From JASHPR01 sp963778075 (GTDB lineage Bacteria; Actinomycetota; Actinomycetes; Streptosporangiales; Streptosporangiaceae), in the NCBI GenBank assembly GCA_963778075.1, contig CAVZTJ010000016.1, positions 494,496-558,495 on the forward strand: a stretch of 64,000 nt of DNA, given 5' to 3'. The notes under the pieces are model-generated. The model was given only the letters and a program-made list of their open reading frames with translations. It did not search any database and had not been told where the DNA came from. The translations under genes and the position numbers were made by a program. This document shows positions 22,888-31,642 of the stretch, in pieces (within the stretch, counting starts at the first letter, position 1; the number at the start of each line of letters is the position of its first letter).

Positions 22888-23581
22888 CGCAGACCAGCCT
22901 GGAGGTGGATGGCCTGCGCGGCGGGTACAACGGCGCGGTCATCATCCGTGACCTCTCGATGCGAGTGGCCGATGGTGAAGTGCTCGCGATCATCGGCCGG
23001 AACGGCGCTGGCAAGACGACCGCCCTCGCGACCATCGCCGGGATTCTGCCGCGGATGGCCGGGACCGTGAAGATCCGCGGCGCAGCCTTCAAGAGCACGA
23101 CAGCGCGCGGGACAAAGGAGGCCCTGGGCATCGTGCTCGAAGGGCGCAGCGTCTTCCCGTCGCTGTCCGTGCGGCAGAATCTCGCCGTCGGCAGGGCCGA
23201 CCCGGACGAGGTCTTTGCGTCGTTCCCGGAGCTGAGCCTGGCGGGGCCGATGTGAAGGCCGGCGCGCTGAGCGGTGGCGAGCAGCAGCTCCTGGCGCTGG
23301 CGCGCGCCATGGCCCGCCGGCCGCAGGTACTGCTGATCGACGAGCTCTCCTTCGGCCTGGCACCCGCCATCTGCGACCGGCTGTTCGCGACGATCCGCGA
23401 CTTCGCCGACCAGGGCCGGGCCGTCGTGGTCGTGGAGCAGCATCTGCGCTACGCCGAGATGGTAAGCAGCCGGGTGCTCGTCATGCACCAAGGGCGCTTC
23501 GCCCTGGAACTGTCCGGCGGCGAGCTCCAGGAACGAGCAGGAGAGATCGAGCGGCTCTATCTGGGCGGCCCAGAAACCTGA
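22884..23581 (+). pseudogene. ABC transporter ATP-binding protein, LivF type, one frameshift
   Basis: Walker A GRNGAGKTT and GIVLEGRSVFPSLSVRQNLAVG, typical of LivF. The frame breaks near 23245 and resumes LSGGEQQLLALARAMARRPQVLLIDELSFGLAP, which holds signature and Walker B, then VVVVEQHLRYAEMVSSRVLVM. With one base restored the protein is about 232 residues. Last gene of the importer operon. Confidence 0.86.
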
Positions 23582-23839
23582 GCTGGCGACGGCCCACTCT
23601 CGCTCGCGGCGGCGCCGACGGAAGATGCGCGGGCACGATTGACGTGCTGGCGCTGGCCGGGCTAGGCATGGGCCTCCCATCGGGTCCCGCCACGCGATTA
23701 GCGCAGCTCAAGCCCGAAGCATTCGGCTCACCGAAGGTCCCCCGACTCCGCCGCGGGCGCCAGCGCCTAAGTTTGGCTTGTTTTTATGGCCCTAAGAGGT
23801 GCTAAGAGTGATGGATATCCGTTTCGAAGGGGGCGGCGA
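23582..23839. other. Boundary between transporter operon and AT-richer insert
   Basis: No gene is convincing here. Base composition changes around 23,780, with TTGGCTTGTTTTTATGG just before the first gene of the next module. I see no attachment repeat or integrase. Confidence 0.4.
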
Positions 23840-24208
23840 ATGCGTACGGCAGAAGAGCTGGTTTATGCGAGGGGCGACCTGTCCGTCGACCAGGTCCAGG
23901 CCGAGATCGCCCAATTCTGGCAAGCCCTTGATAATCCGGGCAGTTCTGAGGTGGAAGCCGAGCTGAGCGCGAAGCTGAGCGCTACTGGGCTCGACCGGGC
24001 GGCACTCGCCAGCTTCGACAGGGGGAACGCAATAACCGTGCGCGCCGCCGCGAGCGGCGCGGATCCGATCGCGGTGGTACTGCTGGTTACGTTAGCACCT
24101 TCGACGAATCGCATAATTAAAGATCTATGGGCGACTATCGTGCTTCCCCGCATCCGCCAACGGTGGGGTGACAACGCGATTGGCGAAGAGAAGCGGGGTC
24201 ACGATTGA
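23840..24208 (+). CDS. Small protein of unknown function, first gene of the insert
   Basis: 122 residues, ATG 23840 preceded by GAAGGGGG. An N-terminal helical stretch (VDQVQAEIAQFWQAL) precedes a central Gly/Ala/Ser region, then a hydrophobic segment IAVVLLVTLAPSTNRIIKDLWATIVLPRIRQRWG and a charged tail. The small size and hydrophobic LAP segment recall accessory components encoded next to actinobacterial effector genes, but I cannot assign a family. The TGA overlaps the TTG start of the next gene (24205-24208), so they are coupled. Codon use is less GC-biased than in neighbouring regions. Confidence 0.65.
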   Translation: MRTAEELVYARGDLSVDQVQAEIAQFWQALDNPGSSEVEAELSAKLSATGLDRAALASFDRGNAITVRAAASGADPIAVVLLVTLAPSTNRIIKDLWATIVLPRIRQRWGDNAIGEEKRGHD

Positions 24209-25349
24209 CCTCGCCAGTTTCCGACATACCCCCGCATGCGCAGAATGCCATAGTTGGCCGGTTTTTAGGCTTCCAGGCCCTCGCACCCAATCTCTCGATG
24301 ATTGAATCGAACGGCCATCCGGACACCGCTGCTCGCCTTAGCCAGAGCTTGTGCTGGCTCACCAATGAGATGCTCAATGATCCGGATTCTGTGCAAACGA
24401 CTGGATGAGTTCCTCAGAACCGTGGTCAGCCGGCTTAATGACGAAGTGCGCAATGTTGGCGATGCCGCTCGGTCTGCCGCGCAGCCTGTGCTCGATGAGC
24501 TAGGTGTACTTGTCGCAGGATACGAGTCTGCTCCGTATGACCCATTGCGAAAGCTAGCCGACGCGGCAGCGGGAACGGCGGCCAGGTACTACCAGGCGTT
24601 CAACGCCGAGGTACCGGACGAGCTGCTGGCAATCGACCTTCCCGCGGTTCTCGTTCGTCAACGGACTAATCGGCCTGTCTTTCGTCAACACGATTCATGT
24701 TCAGCTCTGGACTGAATTCGGAATCGATGACTACCCGACAGCTCGAGTAATGGTCAGGATCCCCGCCACGCTGGCTGGATCAGGAAACGATTGCCGCCCT
24801 GCCGCGGTCTCTGCTACATGAATATGTCGCGCATGTGCCTCAGGGGCCGCACTCCGGGAGACGGCTCCATCCAGACCCTAGCGACATGTTTGCCGAGGGC
24901 TGGATGGACTACATCGCTCACCGCATTTTCAGGGCCGTCCTCGAAAGGGCAGGGACCATCTCTCGAGCTCGGCGACGCACTCGCCCCGACGTGGATTGCC
25001 CTCCACGAGGAGGCGGCCGAGCGCTTCTTTAATGCCCGGCGCGCGCTGGCCGACGGCGACCGGACGGCTGCGGCGCGGCGCGAGGGAGCGATGGCCGCCC
25101 GGCAGCTCGCATGACGTGCTGAGACGGCTGTCAGCGACGAAGGACAACGCCGATGACTACTTGTACCGGCTGTCTTTGAGTCTCAACGTGTCTCAACTCG
25201 GCAACGTGGCCCGCGCAAGGTTTGCCGCCAACGTGCGGCTGTCCTTGCAACGCGGTTCCTGCTCTGACGCGCTGACCGTGCCGCTCCTCGACTGGGTCAC
25301 CGGACGTATAAGTTCAGAAGTCTTTTTCGAGCGTGTTATCGGCGACTAG
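24205..25349 (+). pseudogene. Unknown protein with an HExxxH...EGWMD pattern, frameshifted
   Basis: Pieced across frames it is about 380 residues: TSPVSDIPPHAQNAIVGRFLG, KRLDEFLRTVVSRLNDEV, YDPLRKLADAAAGTAARYYQ, FVNGLIGLSFVNTIHVQLW, WLDQETIAALPRSLLHEYVAHVPQ, SDMFAEGWMDYIAHRIF, and a helical end SLNVSQLGNVARARFAANV. HEYVAH followed some 25 residues later by EGWMD resembles a zincin metal site, but the histidine spacing is HExxxH rather than HExxH. Frame changes are near 24390, 24640, 24770 and 24960. It starts with TTG overlapping the upstream stop. I recognise no family. Confidence 0.5.
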
Positions 25350-25394
25350 GATTCGTGCGCCAGATGACGTACGATACTAGGACAGCGATGACGG

Positions 25395-27521
25395 GTGGGG
25401 CCCGTGCGTGAACGCTATAGGACGCTAGCGGCAATGCTCGCCTTGGGGGAGTTCAGTGTCGCCGAGATCGCCGATCTCGCCCAGGTCGGGAAATCAACGG
25501 TCCGGACCGTGCTGCGCCGCGAAGACGATTACGTCGAGAGAGCGGGCCGGAAGCGTACCGGTAACCGTGGCGGACAGCCAGTTCTGTGGCGGCTGCTGCC
25601 TGGAGCACGTGAGTCAATCCGGGCCATCCTGAAGGAACTGGAAGACCTCGGGGCCGGATCATGGCTGGATGATCCCTCCGCGCCGGACAGCCCGAAGGCG
25701 GCCGTACTGGCCGCGGAGGATGTGCTACTCCGGCGCGCCCCGGCGGCAAATGATCCGGACGAGAGAGCGGAACTGATCAAGCTTGCCCGGGCGCAGGTTG
25801 AGACGGCCGAGGGGACCATCACGCCGCAGCAGGAGACTGGTTTTATCTCAGACCATCTGCAGGTCGTTAGATTGCTCCTGGAACTCGAAGAGATGGAGCA
25901 ATCAGTCACACAGCATGAGGCTGCGGGTGTACTAGAGCGCGTGTGGCAAGTCTCTCGAGATCTGCTGCTCGCAGCCGGTCAAACGCGCGACATGCGGCTC
26001 GGTGATGCCGTCAGGCGACGCATTCCGGATAGTCTCTACGCTACGAATTTCCTCATCTCACATAAGAAGCCGGATTATCCAGAACCGGCAAGATCGTATT
26101 CTACGACCGAGCACGACCGCCCTTCGGGCAGGAACGTGCTCGTTGGCACGCGCCCAGCTCGTCTATTCGGGACCGATGGGGTCCGTGGCATAGCCGGATG
26201 GGACCTGAGCGCCCCGCTGGCCGTAGACCTGGCGATCGCTGCCGCCCAGGTCCTGGCCCGGCCGGACGGTGGTGCCGCGCGAGCCGTTGCGATCATCGGG
26301 CGTGATTCGAGCTCATCGAGCCAGTTCCTCGAATCGGCAATCATCGCCGGGCTGACGAGCTCTGGCGTAAATGTTATCCGGATCGGAGTTGCACCAGCGG
26401 CCGCGGTGGCATTCTTGACCGCAATGCATGGTGCCAAGCTTGGCGTCAGTCTTTCCGCCAGCCATAGTCGAGCGCCTTATAATGGCATAAAGTTCTTCGG
26501 CCCCGGCGGCTATAAGCTGCAAGACTCCGTAGAGGACGAGATCGAGCGGCAGCTTATCTCCGCCCGCGAGCACGGCTCTCGCAGAGTATCCCGCGCTGTT
26601 TTCGGAGATGTAAGAGACGGATCTGCTGAGATCGAAAACTATATCGCGCACGTCTTGTCATCGCTGCCAGATAACGCCTCGAAGGCACTTGCCGGGCTGC
26701 ACCTCGTCGTCGATTGCGCGAACGGTGCGGCCTCCGAGATCGCTCCGCGTTTGCTACGCGCGGCGGGGGCCGAGGTAACCGCAATCGGCATATCCCCAGA
26801 TGGGCAGAATATTAACGTGGGCTCTGGCTCTACAGATCCCGCGGCGCTAATCTCAGAAGTCAAGCGGCATAACGCGGATGCAGGTATCGCCTATGACGGC
26901 GATGCCGATGGTTGCATCGCTGTCGATCATCTCGGCAGGCTGGTCGATGGCGACCAAATTTTGGCCGTGCTCGCCCTGTATCTTGCCGACCAGGGGAAAC
27001 TTGCCCATCGCACGGTCGTCATGACGGTGATGTCCAACCTAGGCTTCAGGCTGGCGATGCAAGATGCTGGAGTTAGCGTGGTGGAAACTCAAGTTGGGGA
27101 TCGCTACCTAACTGACGAAATCCGAAGCGGCGAGTACTCGCTGGGCGGGACACAATCCGGCCGCATCATAATTGCTGATCATGCGACGGGGCCCGACGGC
27201 CTGCTCGTGAGCTTGTACCTGCTGGCCATCGCGGCCAGAAGTGGTAAGACGCTTGCTGGCATAGCGGATGTGATGACCCGGCACCCGCAGGTACTCGTCA
27301 ACGTTCATATTCCCGACGAAGAGCGGGCTCTGGTCACAAGCTCCTACCGGCTGATTAGCGCGGTCGAGGATGCAGCCGTGGAACTCAGCCAGCGCGGCCG
27401 GATAGTCCTCAGACCAAGTGGCACCGAGCCGGTGGTTCGCGTGATGGTCGAAGACGATGATCACGGGCAGGCCGAGCGCCTAGCGCAGCAATTGGCTGAC
27501 ACCGTACGCGAGCTCGTCTGA
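25395..27521 (+). CDS. Winged-helix protein fused to a phosphoglucosamine-mutase-like domain
   Basis: Intact, 708 residues. Residues about 8-75 form a helix-turn-helix with wing (FSVAEIADLAQVGKSTVRTVL; GGQPVLWRLLPGARE). Residues 90-240 are mostly helical and unassigned. From about 257 the sequence is GlmM-like: FGTDGVRGIAGWDLS, the phosphoserine loop SASHS at 354-358, the metal loop DGDADG at 501-506, the sugar loop GGTQSGR at 584-590, and the phosphate loop RPSGTEP at 673-679. Canonical GlmM has DGDGDR/DGDADR and GGEQSGH, so Arg506, the sugar-loop Glu and the His are replaced. Ordinary GlmM has about 450 residues and no DNA-binding domain. The start could instead be GTG 25404. It probably acts as a sugar-phosphate-responsive regulator; this is inference. 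Confidence 0.88.
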   Translation: MGPVRERYRTLAAMLALGEFSVAEIADLAQVGKSTVRTVLRREDDYVERAGRKRTGNRGGQPVLWRLLPGARESIRAILKELEDLGAGSWLDDPSAPDSPKAAVLAAEDVLLRRAPAANDPDERAELIKLARAQVETAEGTITPQQETGFISDHLQVVRLLLELEEMEQSVTQHEAAGVLERVWQVSRDLLLAAGQTRDMRLGDAVRRRIPDSLYATNFLISHKKPDYPEPARSYSTTEHDRPSGRNVLVGTRPARLFGTDGVRGIAGWDLSAPLAVDLAIAAAQVLARPDGGAARAVAIIGRDSSSSSQFLESAIIAGLTSSGVNVIRIGVAPAAAVAFLTAMHGAKLGVSLSASHSRAPYNGIKFFGPGGYKLQDSVEDEIERQLISAREHGSRRVSRAVFGDVRDGSAEIENYIAHVLSSLPDNASKALAGLHLVVDCANGAASEIAPRLLRAAGAEVTAIGISPDGQNINVGSGSTDPAALISEVKRHNADAGIAYDGDADGCIAVDHLGRLVDGDQILAVLALYLADQGKLAHRTVVMTVMSNLGFRLAMQDAGVSVVETQVGDRYLTDEIRSGEYSLGGTQSGRIIIADHATGPDGLLVSLYLLAIAARSGKTLAGIADVMTRHPQVLVNVHIPDEERALVTSSYRLISAVEDAAVELSQRGRIVLRPSGTEPVVRVMVEDDDHGQAERLAQQLADTVRELV

Positions 27522-28058
27522 CTACCCGGGCAACGACGGTTCGCTGAGGACGTAAAGCAAGGCGGCAATCGTGGTCCCGCTCGTAATCTCTGCCTTTCCG
27601 ATGAGCGCACGCAAGTCGGCGAGCCGCAACCAGGCCACTCGGTCAGCCTCAGACTTGTCCGCCGCCTCGCCAATATAAGTCGCCTTGTCGGCCCGGAAGA
27701 TGTGGTGCTCAGACGTGCTCAGGCCGGGCGTCGGCTGGACATAGATCAGAGGGCGAAGTGGTCCTGCCCGCCACCCAGTCTCCTCTTCGAACTCGCGCGC
27801 TGCCGCGTCGACCGGAGACTCGCCTTCTTCGATCCTCCCAATCGGGATCTCCCAGCCCCAGGTGCCGGTGATAAACCGGTGCCGCCACAGTAATAGCACC
27901 TGCTGGTCGCGATTGATAACCACAGCGCCGGCTCCAGGTTTCGTGCGGACCAATCGATGCTCGAGATGCTGACCATCTGGCAGTTCGACGTCTGCAACTC
28001 GTATATCAAGCCAATCATCGACATACAGCGGCCGCTCTGGGCCGACTTTCCATTCCAT
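27522..28058 (-). CDS. Nudix hydrolase
   Basis: 178 residues. The Nudix box is complete: G RIEEG E, then REFEEETGW (about 27775-27845), with all catalytic Glu present. WGWEIPIGRIEEGES and GLSTSEHHIFRA resemble the ADP-ribose pyrophosphatase group, which hydrolyses NDP-sugars and ADP-ribose. Start ATG 28058 follows AAGGG; an upstream extension to 28118 is less likely. Its stop codon (27522) directly abuts the stop of the mutase-like gene, so the two are convergent with no spacer. Confidence 0.88.
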   Translation of the reverse strand: MEWKVGPERPLYVDDWLDIRVADVELPDGQHLEHRLVRTKPGAGAVVINRDQQVLLLWRHRFITGTWGWEIPIGRIEEGESPVDAAAREFEEETGWRAGPLRPLIYVQPTPGLSTSEHHIFRADKATYIGEAADKSEADRVAWLRLADLRALIGKAEITSGTTIAALLYVLSEPSLPG

Positions 28059-28237
28059 GGCTGCGCCCTTTTCTAGTGCGGCCGCAGGACTCTGCCTCGT
28101 AGCAGCGAGCAACCCCACGATCGCTTCCCCCGGCGACGATGCTAGCCCTTCCGGCCATCAGCGGGGGGTTGCATGCATGCAGGTGAGCGCGCCCTCAGCC
28201 GTAGACGTCCGCACGACCTGCGGCGAGGATGGCAGCC

Positions 28238-30619
28238 ATGACCACTTCGACGGAGGGCCCGGCCACCACAGACGGCCGATGCCGGGCGCCCGGACCAGCT
28301 GCGGCCGCCGGCGACCAGGGGTTCGCGGTGCTTGGCGCCATCGAGCAGCGTGCGCTCTGGCTGTCAACCGCGATCATCGACTACGCCAATAAGGTGCGGC
28401 CCAACCCGAGCGGGCTCAAGGTCGGCGGCCACCAGGCGTCCAGTGCGTCCATGGCGTCGATCATGACCGCGCTGTGGTTCCGCCACCTGCGCGGCGAGGA
28501 CCGGGTGTCGGTCAAGCCGCACGCGTCGCCGATGCTGCACGCGATCAACTACCTGCTCGGCAACCTTGACGCTTCCTACCTGACCCGGCTGCGCGAGCTG
28601 GGCGGCCTGCAGGCCTACCCGAGCCGCTCGAAGGACCCTGACCCGGCCGACTACTCCACCGGCTCGGTCGGCATCGGCGCCACCGCGCCGATCTGGGGTG
28701 CGCTCGCACGCCGCTACGTCAGCCATCACTTCGGGCCCGACGTGGCCGGCGACGTCCGCGGCACCGGCCGCCAGTACTCGCTGCTCGGCGACGCCGAACT
28801 CGACGAGGGGGCCTGCTGGGAGGCGATCATCGACCCGATGGTGGCCGAGCTGGGCGAGGTCGTCTGGATCGTCGACATGAACCGCCAGTCGCTCGACCGG
28901 GTGGTTCCCAACATCGGGATCCTCCGCATCGAGGGCATGTTCGCCGCGGCGGGCTGGCAGGTCATCACCGTCAAGTACGGCCACGAGCTCGAGCTGCTCT
29001 TCACCCGGCCCGGGGGCGATGCGCTGCGGCGGCGCATCGACGAGATGCCCAACCCCGAATACCAGCGGCTACTGCGGCTGCCCGCCGGCAAGCTGCGTGC
29101 GAGCCTGCCCAGCGGCCCGGACGCCGGCGCGATCGGGACGCTGATCGCCGGCCTCCCCGACGACGCGCTGATGTCCGCGTTCCGGAACCTGGGCGGCCAC
29201 GACCTGCGGGCGCTGGACGCGGCCTTCCACGCCATCGACGACACGCGCCCCACCGTTATCTTCGCCTACACCGTCAAGGGGTACGGGCTGGCAACCGAGG
29301 GCCACCCGCAGAACCACTCGTCCCTGCTGACCGCGGAGCAGCTTGCACAGCTCGCGACCCGTTCCGGAATCGATTTGGCCGACCCCTGGGCACGCTTCCC
29401 GGCCGGCCGCCCCGAGGCCCTGGCCTGCGCCGACGCGGCGGCCAGGCTGCGCCGGGCCCCGGTGCCCGCGGCACCGCCGATCGCCGTCCCGGCCGACCTC
29501 GGGCACACCCCGCGCGGCACCGGCACCACCCAGGCGGCGCTCGGCCGCACCCTGCTCGACCTCAACCGGGCCGCTCCCGAGGTGGGCAAGCGGATCGTCA
29601 CGATCAGCCCCGACGTGAGCTCCAGCACCAACTTGGCCGGCTGGGTCAACAAGGTCGGTGTCTGGTCGCACGCCGAGCGGCCCAACTGGTTCGCCGACGA
29701 CGGTGAGACGCTGCTGCATTGGCGGGAACGGCCCTCCGGGCAGCACGTGGAGCTGGGCATCGCCGAGGTGAACCTGGTCGGCGCGATGGGCGAGTTCGGC
29801 GCCACCTGGAGCCGGTGGGCGGCACCGCTGATCCCGATCGGCGTGCTCTACGACCCGTTCGTGGGGCGGGCCCTGGAACCCTGGTCGTTCGGTTGCTACG
29901 CGGGCGGCCAGTCGATCCTGGTGGGCACGCCGTCGGGCGTCTCGCTCGCCCCGGAGGGCGGCGCGCACCAGTCGATCACCACCCCGTCCATCGGGCTCGA
30001 GCAGCCGGATTGCGTCGCCTACGAGCCCGCTTTCGCGATCGACGCGCAGTGGGCGCTGCTCGCTGCCATGGCACAGATCGGCCGCCCCGGCGGCAAGTCG
30101 GCGTACCTGCGGCTGTCCACCAGGCCGGTCGACCAGGCCCTGGCCCAGGTGCCCGAGGACCCGGCCGGGCGGGAGCGCCGCCGCCGCCACGTGGTCGCCG
30201 GCGGCTACGCGCTGCGCCGGGCCGGCGAGCCCGCGCTGACAATCGTCACGATGGGCGCGGTCGTGCCCGAGGCGCTGGCCGCGGCCGGCCGGCTCGCCGC
30301 GATGGGCCAGCCGGCTGACGTCGTGTGCGTCACCAGCCCCGGCCTGCTCTTCGAGGCCGTGCAGGCCCGCCGCGGCCTGGCGGACTCCCCGGACTGGATA
30401 CTCGACGCGATCCTCCCGGCCGACCGGGCGGCGCCGATGGTCACCGTGCTGGACGGCCACCCGCACACGCTGGCGTTCCTCGCGGGCGTCCGCCGGATCC
30501 CGGCCGCGCACCTCGGGGTGACGAAATTCGGCCAGTCGGGCGACCTCGAGGACGTGTACCGCTACCACCACATCGATACCGACTCGATCATCGGCGCAGC
30601 GCTCGACCTGGTCGACTGA
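28238..30619 (+). CDS. AceE-like thiamine-diphosphate enzyme (pyruvate dehydrogenase E1/transketolase family)
   Basis: Intact, 793 residues from ATG 28238 (ATG 28229 is also possible). It is organised like homodimeric E1: a ThDP domain with LLGDAELDEG...VVWIVDMNRQSLDR (the GDx...N motif), a transketolase Pyr domain beginning about RIVTISPDVSSSTNLAGW with VELGIAEVNLVGAMGEFG (catalytic Glu), and a C-terminal domain. EGHPQNHSSLLT matches the E1 His region. E1 would decarboxylate a 2-oxo acid and pass the acyl group to a lipoyl E2, but no E2 or E3 gene is nearby and the protein is about 100 residues shorter than classical AceE. The substrate is unknown. Confidence 0.85.
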   Translation: MTTSTEGPATTDGRCRAPGPAAAAGDQGFAVLGAIEQRALWLSTAIIDYANKVRPNPSGLKVGGHQASSASMASIMTALWFRHLRGEDRVSVKPHASPMLHAINYLLGNLDASYLTRLRELGGLQAYPSRSKDPDPADYSTGSVGIGATAPIWGALARRYVSHHFGPDVAGDVRGTGRQYSLLGDAELDEGACWEAIIDPMVAELGEVVWIVDMNRQSLDRVVPNIGILRIEGMFAAAGWQVITVKYGHELELLFTRPGGDALRRRIDEMPNPEYQRLLRLPAGKLRASLPSGPDAGAIGTLIAGLPDDALMSAFRNLGGHDLRALDAAFHAIDDTRPTVIFAYTVKGYGLATEGHPQNHSSLLTAEQLAQLATRSGIDLADPWARFPAGRPEALACADAAARLRRAPVPAAPPIAVPADLGHTPRGTGTTQAALGRTLLDLNRAAPEVGKRIVTISPDVSSSTNLAGWVNKVGVWSHAERPNWFADDGETLLHWRERPSGQHVELGIAEVNLVGAMGEFGATWSRWAAPLIPIGVLYDPFVGRALEPWSFGCYAGGQSILVGTPSGVSLAPEGGAHQSITTPSIGLEQPDCVAYEPAFAIDAQWALLAAMAQIGRPGGKSAYLRLSTRPVDQALAQVPEDPAGRERRRRHVVAGGYALRRAGEPALTIVTMGAVVPEALAAAGRLAAMGQPADVVCVTSPGLLFEAVQARRGLADSPDWILDAILPADRAAPMVTVLDGHPHTLAFLAGVRRIPAAHLGVTKFGQSGDLEDVYRYHHIDTDSIIGAALDLVD

Positions 30620-30629
30620 GCACCGTGCT

Positions 30630-31497
30630 CTACCTGGCCGCGGGGATGGCCTGGGCGAAACGGAACACCCGGTCGGGGTCGTAGCGGCGCTTGACCTCCG
30701 TCAGGCGGTGCAGGTTCTGCCCGTAGTACGCGGCTTCCCAGTCCCGCAGCGCAGGGTCGATGAAGTTCTGGTAGGCCTGCCCGTTGCCGTACTGAGCCAG
30801 CGCGGCGTACAGCCCGGCGGCCCAGTCCAGGTTGGCGCTGATGACCCGCGGGCTGTCCCGGTTCAGCCAGGTGGCCTCGTTGTCCATCAGGAACGCGGCG
30901 CCGCGGTGCACGAATGCGGTCGCGGTGGGCGAGCGCCTGCTGATCGCACCGCCCCAGTCCGCTGATCGCCACGGTCGGGCACCGGCCGCTCGGCGCGGCG
31001 ACACCGGTGCCGGCCAGCCCGGCGTGAAGGTCCCGGTTGAGGGCGCCGGGGCCCAGGGTGATCGTCAGCGAGTCGCGGTCTATCTGCACCGAATTCATCC
31101 TGGCCAGCGAGATGATCAGGCCCCGGCTGGCGGAATAGCCGCCGTAGCTGTGCCCTCCGGACCTCGCCGCGAACGGCAGCCCATAGTGGCGCGCCCAGCT
31201 CAGCGCGGTCTGCACGTCGGCGACGCCGGCGCACAGCGCCACCGCGCCGGGCCGCTCAGCCGCGTAACGCCTGTTGTATGGCAGGCCCGCGGTCACATAG
31301 CCCTGGTCTCCCGGGCGCAGCAGCCGGCCGTTCAGCCGGTGGGCCAGCGCCGCCCAGTCCGGCTGCAGCCGCCGGACGGTGGCGGTGCCGACGCGTCCGG
31401 GCCGTGTGCCGGCCGTGCCCAGCCGAGCGCCAACCCCGGCCGCGATCGCCAGCTTCCCGGCCCCGCTGAGTACCTCGCGGCGGCCAAATTCCCCCAT
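30630..31497 (-). pseudogene. FAD-linked oxidoreductase (berberine-bridge type) with internal deletion
   Basis: The N-terminus FGRREVLSGAGKLAIAAGVGA is a twin-arginine export signal. The FAD (PCMH) domain is present: YNRRYAAERPGAVALCAGVADVQ, then PFAARSGGHSYGGYSASRG. After CPTVAISGL the frame shifts and jumps straight to WGGAISRRSPTATAFVHRGA and the BBE-type C-terminus NFIDPALRDWEAAYYGQN, RYDPDRVFRFAQAIP. Family members have 450-530 residues, so about 180-200 codons between the two GG-containing sites are missing (junction near 30960). No active enzyme is expected. Start ATG 31497. Confidence 0.83.
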
Positions 31498-31604
31498 GTA
31501 ATCCCCCGGGCCCGCCTGCCGACGGGCATCACCGCCGCGCATCCCTCAGCGCTAATACCCCGCTCATGCGGGCCATAAATTCCGGCGGCTGTATTGGCCA
31601 GCGC

Positions 31605-31636
31605 TTGACTCTCACGTTGCGTGAGGGGTGCAGGCT
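31605..31636 (+). promoter_or_regulatory. MerR-type promoter with inverted repeat
   Basis: TTGACT (31605-31610) is followed directly by the 15-base inverted repeat CTCACGTTGCGTGAG (31611-31625). A long spacer to a weak -10 near 31631 is the usual arrangement for activation by MerR proteins. The predicted transcription start falls close to the ATG at 31643, so the regulator mRNA may be leaderless and autoregulated. Confidence 0.65.
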
Positions 31637-31642
31637 CGTTTC

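Noticed and set aside
23582..23840. Attachment site or integrase marking the AT-richer insert
   Set aside because: No tRNA gene, direct repeat or recombinase is visible at either border.
29069..30571. 500-codon minus-strand frame
   Set aside because: Antisense shadow of the AceE-like gene, caused by GC-rich codons.
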